A DNA stretch of 64,000 nucleotides from positions 66,701-130,700 of the forward strand of contig DHVZ01000024.1 in the NCBI GenBank assembly GCA_002412925.1. The letters are read 5' to 3'. Both the position numbers and the translations under genes were made by a program. The notes below the pieces were generated by a model. That model was given only the letters and a program-made list of their open reading frames with translations, ran no database searches and was not told where the DNA came from. Positions 9,734 through 17,900 of this stretch are shown here, in pieces (position 1 is the stretch's first letter; each line of letters opens with the position of its first letter). The DNA comes from Anaerolineales bacterium UBA5195 (GTDB lineage Bacteria; Chloroflexota; Anaerolineae; Anaerolineales; Villigracilaceae).

Positions 9734-10630
9734 TTACTCACTGTCCGATTCATCATCGTAATCATCATGTAAGGGAAAGGAGCCAAATTTGCCATCCCAT
9801 TCGCGTTCCATGTGTCCCAGTCCCTTGGAACCATCACGAGGCTCGTCGAATGCCTGGCGAAACGCTTCTCGAACCAGCTTCGGATCCTGACCACCCGTTA
9901 ACCAGCGGCTCAATTGAACTACACCTTTCCGCGGTTGGCGAGATAGGGACTCATCGGGGACATGCTTGATTTTTATCTGCGTTTTCCGCCTAGCTCCGGA
10001 GTCAGGGTGAACTTTTGATAAGTGGTGTTGAAGCCGGGTCTGTGATTTTAGTTTGACCTGACAAATGGGGCAAACTGCACCTATTGAAATCGTTGGTACA
10101 GGGTGCGGTGGTTTCTTTTCGATCGTTGGCGGCAATTGAATCTGAGCCTGCGGCTGGCTGGTTGTTGATCGCATTAAGGTCTGCGGCTCTTTTTGATTGT
10201 GAACCAATCGCAGATGTTTTTCAAGCTTGGCTTGTGATTTAATCTTTGCCCTGCAGATGGGGCAAAAAAATTGTTTATAGGGTGTCGAAAGGTCAATTAG
10301 CTTTGAACCGTGCACTTTTTCACGGTGATTGTCAAGATTGGCAGCCGACACCAACTGTTTGCAATCTGGGCAAACTACAAAATGATGAGTTATTTTTCTA
10401 ACTTCATCTTGCTGAGGATGGGGCAATCGACTTTGGCTCGCAGTTTTTTTGGTGGGACTGGACGGGTTTGTTAAAAACTTGACGGTGCCATCCTCTTTAA
10501 TTTCGTAAGTCATGTCGTGTTCGGTTGATCCAAGCTGATAGCTGGATAAAGTGTCATAGCCAGCATTCGGCTTGTTCTTACCCACGCGAGGGCGAACAGA
10601 ATTTTTCGGCTTATTTCTCTTTGTGGACAT
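9734..10630 (-). CDS. Protein with three C2H2-type zinc fingers
   Basis: 298 residues. Three regularly spaced fingers follow the pattern C-x2-C-x11/12-H-x4-H, with first halves CPDCKQLV, CPICRAKI and CPICQVKL and a Leu before the first His, at about residues 85-105, 120-142 and 182-205. The N-terminus is Lys/Arg-rich and the C-terminus is acidic. C2H2 fingers are uncommon in bacteria. The same finger type occurs at the C-terminus of the neighbouring methyltransferase, so both may contact the same DNA or partner. The gene starts 5 bases after scar 2 and stops 3 bases before the ATG of scar 1. Function unknown; nucleic-acid binding is inferred. Confidence 0.8.
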   Translation of the reverse strand: MSTKRNKPKNSVRPRVGKNKPNAGYDTLSSYQLGSTEHDMTYEIKEDGTVKFLTNPSSPTKKTASQSRLPHPQQDEVRKITHHFVVCPDCKQLVSAANLDNHREKVHGSKLIDLSTPYKQFFCPICRAKIKSQAKLEKHLRLVHNQKEPQTLMRSTTSQPQAQIQLPPTIEKKPPHPVPTISIGAVCPICQVKLKSQTRLQHHLSKVHPDSGARRKTQIKIKHVPDESLSRQPRKGVVQLSRWLTGGQDPKLVREAFRQAFDEPRDGSKGLGHMEREWDGKFGSFPLHDDYDDESDSE

Positions 10631-10635
10631 AGGGC

Positions 10636-10800
10636 TTATGCCTTCGGCAGATACAGATCAATTCCATATACAACTGGCGGCAACTTCGGCTCAACGCGGT
10701 ACTGCACATTCCCGTAAGAGCATCGGGACGATGTCCGCACCTTCGAAGCGCGCCTCAATCGCTGAATAGCGGTGAATGGATTACGGTTTTGGGTTTGCAT
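10636..10800 (-). pseudogene. Scar 2: in-frame methyltransferase-start / helicase-end mini-ORF
   Basis: A 54-codon ORF begins MQTQNRNPFTAIQ, matching the methyltransferase start (MQTRTRNPFTTIH). It then continues into RRASKVR...NVQYRVEP and LPP...YLPK, matching the helicase C-terminus (RRASKVRNVQYRVEP, LPPDVLGIYIYLPKM). An 8-residue insertion sits between RRASKVR and NVQYRVEP. It is more diverged than scar 1. The stop lies 5 bases before the C2H2 gene start. Whether the mini-protein is made is unknown. Confidence 0.85.
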
Positions 10801-10969
10801 AAACCACTATCCAATCAAATCAAGTGACTTGAAACGTCCAATCCGTGCTAAAATAATGTTGAGCGGTATCGTAAAGCCTGGTGACTTTGGCTGTTCGTAG
10901 AACAGCCTAGCTTTTCCTGAAACGGAACGGAACAGACTGAAATCGAAGCCCAGGGTGAGCCGCTCCCGG

Positions 10970-10994
10970 AAAATTCCCCATTGTGGGGAATTTT
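10970..10994 (-). terminator. Terminator after the DUF3800 gene
   Basis: A perfect 11-bp stem with a 3-base loop abuts the DUF3800 stop codon and carries A and T runs on its outer arms, so it could work in both directions. It would limit read-through from the helicase operon into the downstream cargo. Confidence 0.7.
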
Positions 10995-11627
10995 TCATTC
11001 CTGCCAGTTCTCCCTGGCAATCACTTCTTCCGCCAGCACCCTGGGGGCAATCACCTCATAAAAGCGGGGATTGCCGCGCTCATATTTTTGGAAAAATGCC
11101 CAGGCTACCACATCCACCGCCTGCAATTCCTTGCGCTCCTGCGAACTTTCCTGCCGCAAAAGCACCATCTGGGGAAAAATATCCACCAGGTCTTCACGAA
11201 TCCGCCTTTCCAACTCATACCGCAACGGCTTGTGGGTATAACGCTTATCCAGGCAAATCTCGACTTTCGGGCAATGCTCCACCAGCAAACGCACAGCGCG
11301 GGCGGCTGCCTGCCGGTAAATCTCCTCGGGGTCTTCGGGTGGGCGCAGAATGGCCTGCTGGTCAACAATGACCGCCACAATGCCCACATCATGCTTTGCA
11401 ATCGCTTCCAGCAAACGAAAGTTAGCCTTTTCTGAGTTGTGAGCCGCCTTCAGTTCACTTTTTATCAATCCGCGCTCCTGCTTTTTCAGGGCCCGGCGCA
11501 CCGGCAATTCCAAATCGCGCGGATTCTCAGCCGCCAGGACCGCCACCACCAGGAAATGGGTTCCCTTTGAAGCGCCGACCGTCCCCGATTCGTCAAGAAA
11601 AGCGTAGCAACCAATGGAATCAATCAT
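10995..11627 (-). CDS. DUF3800 domain protein
   Basis: 210 residues. The N-terminal YAFLDESGT and the C-terminal LQAVDVVAWAFFQKYE are hallmarks of DUF3800, a family with a predicted RNase H-like fold and conserved acidic residues often found in mobile and defence loci. LDKRY near residue 140 is also typical. The ATG lies 6 bases after the SNF2 helicase stop, so it is probably translated from the helicase transcript. It is the first cargo gene in the helicase/methyltransferase slot. A nuclease or nucleic-acid-processing role is plausible but untested for this protein. Confidence 0.85.
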   Translation of the reverse strand: MIDSIGCYAFLDESGTVGASKGTHFLVVAVLAAENPRDLELPVRRALKKQERGLIKSELKAAHNSEKANFRLLEAIAKHDVGIVAVIVDQQAILRPPEDPEEIYRQAAARAVRLLVEHCPKVEICLDKRYTHKPLRYELERRIREDLVDIFPQMVLLRQESSQERKELQAVDVVAWAFFQKYERGNPRFYEVIAPRVLAEEVIARENWQE

Positions 11628-11633
11628 TATTTG

Positions 11634-14474
11634 TCACATCTTCGGCAAATAGATATAAATTCCCAGCACATCGGGCGGCAACTGCGGCTCCACGCGGTAC
11701 TGCACATTGCGCACCTTCGAAGCGCGGCGCACGCGCTGGTGGGCATCCAGCAATTCATGGCCGCGTTGCAGCGCGACTTCGTCCAGATGTGGGCGCAGGG
11801 CATCGATACCTGCCACCACCTTGCCGATAAATTCCCCGGCTTGCTCTGATTTGATATTTTCATCCGGCATAGAACTCAGCAATTTCTCGGCTTCTTCAGC
11901 CTCCAGCCACTCGGCGCTTTCCGGCGAACCGCGGAAGGCCAGCACCTGGCAATCTTCCGCCAGGAGGGGTTTTTCTTCCCCGCCTTGCAGGGTGAGAATG
12001 TGATAACGGTAACGTACCAGGAGCAAGGTTGTGCGCCGTTCCACCTGCCTGGTGCGGATCGCGCCGCAGCGCCGCGCAAAAAGCATCTTCACCCGTTCTG
12101 CTGAGAGCGGGTCGAGCGCGGTTTCCATCACATAATTCGATAAACTCTCCACCAGTGGGTGCGAGCGGGTCAACAGCAGGGTGCGCTCCTCGGTGGGCAG
12201 CTCAAAACGCGCCGCAAATTTATCGCCAACGTTGGTATTGCGCTTCAGCGCATCGCGCAGGGAGACCGGCGTCTCGCCAAGATCCACCTTGAGGGTATCG
12301 CTTCCGCCCACCACTGCCCCCATCCCTTGCAGGGAAGTTTTAACGAAACTGGCCACATCCACCCCCGAACCCACCGCCTCGCGCGCGGCCTGCAGTTCCC
12401 GGGCAACTTCATCCGGCTTGATGGTTTCCTGGGCAAAAAGTGTCCGCGAGCGTTTTTCGCGCTCCGAAATCGCATCCCATTTGCCGTACAGATCATCCTT
12501 GGTCGGTTTCATAATTTCTCCAAAGCCAGGCAGGTAGCTTTCCATCAGGCTCGGCTTCGATTTGAGCAGCAGCCCCTCGAAAATGGCTTCCACCACCTTC
12601 TCGGTATCCACCGGCACCGGCACCGAAATGCCCAGCGAAGAGCGAATGGTCTTGTGCTTGCGCAGGAGGACATCGAGCACCACACCGTCAATCTGGTTAT
12701 CGACACCGTAATAGGTCAGCACGCGCACTTCGGTCCGGTTTTGCCCGAAGCGATCCACCCGTCCCTCGCGTTGTTCATGGCGGGTCGGGTTCCACGAAAG
12801 GTCGTAGTGCAGGACGGCATCGAAATACATTTGCAGGTTGATGCCCTCGCTCAGGCAGTCGGTGCAGACGAGTACACGATTTTCGGCCTGCCCGAGCTGC
12901 TCCACGCGCGCTTCGCGCTCGTCAGGCGGCAGCAAGCCAGTCACCGAAATAACTTCCACGTTTTTGGGAAGCTGCTTGCGTAATTCTTCGGCCAGATACT
13001 CAGCGGTGGGGATAAAGCGGCAAAACAGGATCGGACGATAGCCATCCTTGAGCAGGTCTTTGACCATCGTCACCGCTTTGTTGAGTTTTTCGTCCTTTGA
13101 ACCGGCCAGTTTTTCAGCCTCGCGCGCCATCTCCAATAACCGGCGGCGGTTGCGCTGGGACTCATCGTCATCCGCGCCGCTGTCACTGCCGGGAGCCACA
13201 TCCATGCCTTCGGGGTTCTCGTCATCCATCAGGTCGAGCACGGTGCGCTGTCCGATCTCATCCGCTTCTGCGGGCGTTTCCGCGTCCGCGGTGGCGGCGC
13301 GGTTGCGCAGGGTCGAGGCGGCGGCCAGCGGGCTGGAAGCCAGCGAACGCAGTAGTGCCAGCGCAGACCACCATCTCACCCGCTGATGGAATTGAGTCCC
13401 ACTCTGGTCTTTTACCGATTCGCGGGCATACTCCAGCACGCGCTCAAACAGGCGCTTGTATTCGGGGGAGAGTTTATAGGTCGACTCGCCTTCCACCCGC
13501 TCCGGGAAGGGCGTATTGGCATCCATATAATGGCGGATGTCGGCGCGGCGGCGCTGGATGAAGTGCAGCGCCAGGTGTTTGCGGTTTTTCTCGTTCTCTG
13601 CGCCGGTCAGATCTTCGGGCAGTTGGTTGAAATTCTCATCCAAAAAGCCGAGCAGCGAGCGAAAAGCATGCTCCTTGCCACTGTGCGGGGTGGCCGTCAC
13701 CAGGATCATGTGGCGCTGGGGGTCCTTGGCCAGCTCCTGCACCAGCGCATGGCGCAGATGCCGCCCGCGTTCCTGCCCCAGCGCACAGGTATGGGCTTCG
13801 TCCACAATTACCAGTTCCGGGCAGGTGCGGCTGAAATCGGAACGACGTTTTTCGGTTTTGATGAATTCGGTGGAAATAATGACAAAGGGATACAGGTCGA
13901 AAATTGTCTGGTCGGCGCGCATCAGGCCGCGTTCCAGGCGCGGCGCAGTGCCGGGCAAAACCAACTCGGCTTCGATGTGGAACTTGTCGCGCAGCTCGGC
14001 CTGCCACTGCTCGGCCAACTGCGGCGGGCAGAGCACCGCCAGGCGCTGGATCTCACCCCGGTCGAGCAGTTCGCGGGCGATCAGCCCGGCTTCGATGGTT
14101 TTCCCGATTCCGACATCGTCCGAGATCAGGATGCGCACCGGGTCGAGCTTGAGCGCCATCAAGAGCGGCACGAGCTGGTAAGGTCGCGGCTCAACGCCCA
14201 ACCGGGCAAATGAGCGGAAAGGCCCGGCGCTGGAGCGGAAACCCAATCGCACCGCATCCCGCAGCAGCTTCGCCGAGCGATAATCGCCGACTGCCTGCGG
14301 GTCTGGAAGGCTAAAGCTGGCCGGTTCCACCGTTTCGAGCGGCAGGTAGACCCCGGCAATCTCATCATCCGACCCACCCAGTGGACGCAGGATCAGCAGT
14401 TCATCGTCCGATTCGGGCAAGACCACCCATTCACGACCGCGCGCTTTGACAAGGGAACCGACAGAAAATGTCAT
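11634..14474 (-). CDS. DrmD-like SNF2/RapA-type helicase
   Basis: 946 residues. The N-terminal ATPase lobe has Walker A in DDVGIGKTIEAG (about residue 116) and a DEAH box in VDEAHTC (about 222). The C-terminal lobe has EGINLQMYFDAVLHYD and WNPTRHEQREGRVDRFGQ (motifs V and VI). This is the SNF2-family arrangement of the DISARM protein DrmD, a dsDNA translocase. It is predicted to act with the methyltransferase and the large helicase against incoming DNA. The last ~60-110 bases of this gene recur in scars 1 and 2, which identifies the junction after this gene as the cargo-insertion point. Confidence 0.88.
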   Translation of the reverse strand: MTFSVGSLVKARGREWVVLPESDDELLILRPLGGSDDEIAGVYLPLETVEPASFSLPDPQAVGDYRSAKLLRDAVRLGFRSSAGPFRSFARLGVEPRPYQLVPLLMALKLDPVRILISDDVGIGKTIEAGLIARELLDRGEIQRLAVLCPPQLAEQWQAELRDKFHIEAELVLPGTAPRLERGLMRADQTIFDLYPFVIISTEFIKTEKRRSDFSRTCPELVIVDEAHTCALGQERGRHLRHALVQELAKDPQRHMILVTATPHSGKEHAFRSLLGFLDENFNQLPEDLTGAENEKNRKHLALHFIQRRRADIRHYMDANTPFPERVEGESTYKLSPEYKRLFERVLEYARESVKDQSGTQFHQRVRWWSALALLRSLASSPLAAASTLRNRAATADAETPAEADEIGQRTVLDLMDDENPEGMDVAPGSDSGADDDESQRNRRRLLEMAREAEKLAGSKDEKLNKAVTMVKDLLKDGYRPILFCRFIPTAEYLAEELRKQLPKNVEVISVTGLLPPDEREARVEQLGQAENRVLVCTDCLSEGINLQMYFDAVLHYDLSWNPTRHEQREGRVDRFGQNRTEVRVLTYYGVDNQIDGVVLDVLLRKHKTIRSSLGISVPVPVDTEKVVEAIFEGLLLKSKPSLMESYLPGFGEIMKPTKDDLYGKWDAISEREKRSRTLFAQETIKPDEVARELQAAREAVGSGVDVASFVKTSLQGMGAVVGGSDTLKVDLGETPVSLRDALKRNTNVGDKFAARFELPTEERTLLLTRSHPLVESLSNYVMETALDPLSAERVKMLFARRCGAIRTRQVERRTTLLLVRYRYHILTLQGGEEKPLLAEDCQVLAFRGSPESAEWLEAEEAEKLLSSMPDENIKSEQAGEFIGKVVAGIDALRPHLDEVALQRGHELLDAHQRVRRASKVRNVQYRVEPQLPPDVLGIYIYLPKM

Positions 14475-14520
14475 TTACATCTCCAGGCAATTTGTTTTTT
14501 ATTCAAGCCCAAGATCATCC

Positions 14521-14982
14521 CTAGCCGGTTACAATCTGAACTTCTTTAAACAAAATTTGAGCAACGGTGACAGCCCCTTGTTGGCTTATGGCCGGTTCTT
14601 GATGAACCTTTATCCTGAACAAATCCTGAACTTGTCTCCATAAACCTGCATTGGATTGGGCAGCTTGTTTATTCTCCAATAAATCCAACGCCAATATTGC
14701 GTAGGCCGCGTTATTACCATACTCCTGGTAGACGTGATTGACCGCCATTTGCTGATAAGGAATATTAGTTTCTTTTATTCGCCCAAGGCGCCAAAGCCCA
14801 TATGCTGCATGGAGTGGACAGGGTTTGGATCCACTTGCCTTGCTCAGACCACCCAGTTCATAATACGTCTTGAGCCAATAATCACTCCAACTCTGGACAT
14901 TGTGCCTTCCGGCCTGATCCATTTTTTCGATTGTTCCACGGACCCAACGTGTAAGGGGAATGCCAAATAACACGCCTGCCAT
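14521..14982 (-). CDS. Small conserved-looking protein of unknown function
   Basis: 153 residues, predicted helical, with a recognisable core KPCPLHAAYGLWRLGRI and several aromatic residues. No membrane segment and no motif I can assign to catalysis. It sits between the two helicases on the same strand (11 bases after the large helicase and 46 before the SNF2 helicase), so it is probably part of the core operon rather than cargo. Function not assigned. Confidence 0.7.
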   Translation of the reverse strand: MAGVLFGIPLTRWVRGTIEKMDQAGRHNVQSWSDYWLKTYYELGGLSKASGSKPCPLHAAYGLWRLGRIKETNIPYQQMAVNHVYQEYGNNAAYAILALDLLENKQAAQSNAGLWRQVQDLFRIKVHQEPAISQQGAVTVAQILFKEVQIVTG

Positions 14983-14993
14983 TTAATGCCTCC

Positions 14994-17900
14994 TTACTTC
15001 GCCGAAATTCCAAAAACATGCGGGTATTTCTTGAGCACCTGCTCCCAATCATTCAACAATCCAAAACGGATGACCGTATAGCCGATATCTTCCATACACT
15101 CAGCCTGTTTGGCGTCCCGCTGTTTCCGTTCTTCAAAGAAGTGATGAGACCCGTCTACGTAGATCGCGGCGCAATCTTTCTCGTACAGGAAGTCTGGGCG
15201 GGTGTGGCAGCTTTCAATCAGTTTCTGGGCATGCGATGGCAGGTTCAGGTTACGTTGTTCCAGGAAATCCAGCCATTCGCGTTCCAGATCAGACTCACAC
15301 AGGTTGCGCAACCGCTTCAAATGCTCGGCTCGCGAAAGCGCAGAGGGGGAAATATCCGCGACTGTGCTGCTCAATTCCATCAGAAAATCCCGGATGGTCT
15401 GTCGGTCGAGCAAGCGATGTTCCATCTGGTTGTAATAACTCATCAGGCAGTTATAGCAGGCTGCTTCGCAATCTTCCTTGGCAGTCTCCGCCCGGCGCAG
15501 ATCATCTCCAGTTTGCGGGTCGAAGTGACATAACTCCAAAGCAGTCTGGGCTACATCCGCGAAAGCCTGCGGATCATCCAGGAGCCTGCGCAACACGCCC
15601 GCGCCGCCTTCGGCTGACTCATAAAACAGAATTATTTTGCGTTCATCTGCTGAGGGCAGCGGTTCGGCAGACAGTTCGTTGTCTTCAAGCTGGTAGCGCA
15701 CCTGGATGGCGGATTTGAGCGCCGCTTGCAAGGAGGCCATCTTGTTGGCGGGTAATTGGGTTGCAGGTTCAAACAAAAGACAATTTTTTGTGTCTTCAAC
15801 AAAGGGAATCACCCGCATCACGCGCACCGACATCGGGTCATCGGGATCATCATTACGATCTTTTTCCTTGGCCCAATAACCACGCTCGATGTCGAGCACA
15901 AAACCAAGCTGGTTGGGGTCGGAACGCCGCCTCCAGCCCAGGTTGATGCGCCAGAGCATGGCCGCGCCAGCATAAGTCAAACTGGCAACCTGTTCACTGC
16001 CTTTCATCAATTTCGCCGACTGGGCCGCTGGTTCGCCAGCCTGGGTATCCTGAAAGCGAAACGCAGTGCGCAGCTCAAAGCCCTGGCGCATGCGCTCTTC
16101 TTCATCCGAACTGATCCGGTCGCGGCGTTTGGTCGAGACGTTTTGCAGGCGGAACAGGGCAGTGATCGGCGCATCGAGCATGGCATTGCAGCGTTCGCAA
16201 CGGTCAGGTCCGTCACCGCTGGTGATGACATGGAAATACCCACAGGTTGGGCACTGCTTGGCGCGGTTGGTGTTCAGACCGTCGCCGCTTTCTGCTATAG
16301 GTAGGTTGACCTTGTTAATAATGTAACGCGAACCTTCATGGTAAATAATGGAACGTGGGCCGAACTCCGAGATCGCCAGGAACCGCGAACGCGAAAGGAA
16401 TTCATCCTTGTCGCGCACACGCCGCCCGGGGATGAAAGCGGAAAGCGGCAAGCGCGGGAAGCTGTAACCTGGTAAAAAGCCTTCGCTGGCAAAGTAACGG
16501 TAAGAGTAGAAATCCGACTGGATCAGGTTTTCGGTATCGGTCAGCAGCTCGATCTGGCTCAAGGCTTCCAGCCAGAGTTTCTTGGCCTGATCGCGATCCC
16601 TGGATGAACGCGACATATCATCCAGGATACGCTGTTGGGCCTTTTGCTGACCCTTGGCGGCGCGGTAGAGCGTGCGCCAGCGTTTGCAAGCCTGGTCGAA
16701 GGCCAGCGGGACATGGTTCAGGGTGCCTTCCAACCAGGTCTCGTTATACCAATCGGTCTTTTGCAGTTCCACTTCAATGCTAGCGAGCACAGCTTTTGCA
16801 CGCTGGGCTGCCCTTTGGCGGGTAGAGTCCGAATTCAAGCCTGCGCGAACTGATTCCAATACTTCGAGAGTTGGCTCTTCGCCTGATAAATCCAACAAAT
16901 CCTTCAGGGAACGACCAAGGGCCAACCCAGACTCGGCCAGCCAGATGGAATGTACGTGCGCACGGATCAAGTCTTCGTTGGCCAGGTCCAGTCGCGGCGG
17001 GCTGACAGCGCCTGCCACCATCAAGGTCGGGCGTTTGAAATAATACTGGTCATGCGGACTGCCCATCGTGCAGTAAGTAAAGACCAGGGCCGGTTGCCCA
17101 TTACGGCCGGCGCGCCCGCTGCGTTGGGCATAATTGGCCGGAGTGGGTGGCACGTTACGCATATTGACCGCGTTCAATTCGGAGATATCCACGCCCAATT
17201 CCATCGTGGGCGAGCAGTACATGATCGGTAGTTTGCCCTCGCGGAAGGCCGCCTCGCGCAGTTCGCGGATTTCGCTCGGCACCTGGGCCGTGTGCTCATG
17301 CGCTTCCAGGCCGTGCATGTCGGCGCTAACCGATTTATAAAAATCAACAAAGTAGCGATTTGTGCGCCCGCCTTCTTCCGATTGGCGCGGGACGCGGATC
17401 GGGTCATGAAAGGATCTCTTGCCTTCCCCCGCTTTCCAGATCAGGGCTGAGGCTGGGATTTGGTAGCCATTTACTTCGCCGGGATCTTTAGCCTCTTGAA
17501 TGATCTCCACCAACCCGCCCACGCGCAACGCATCCAGAATCTGCTGGATGATTTCCTGGGCTTCCTGGGTGGTAATGCTACCGGAATAATCTGGGAAGCT
17601 GTTGCGCCTGCGCAGGAACTGTCCATAACCGCCGCGAGCGGACAGGAATACATTTCCCATATACTCTTCATTCTTGTTTTGGTTTTGTCTGGGGCGCGGG
17701 AACAGGATGGCGGCATGCTCCAGTTTTTCGCTTTCATCCATTGCCCACGGCGCTTTTAATCGCTGGCTGCTGAGTTGTTTTAGACTCTCATGATAATTGG
17801 CGTTGAGATAATCCACTTTGATCGCCAGCTCACGGCGCATGTAATCCAGAAGCACTTTACTGATATTTTGGCGCGTTTCAGGGCTGGCACTCACCAACGC

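Noticed and set aside
10807..10998. 63-codon frame between scar 2 and the DUF3800 gene
   Set aside because: Runs through the terminator hairpin and shows no coding features.
12159..14213. Several long plus-strand frames opposite the SNF2 helicase
   Set aside because: Antisense shadows; the minus strand has complete helicase motifs.
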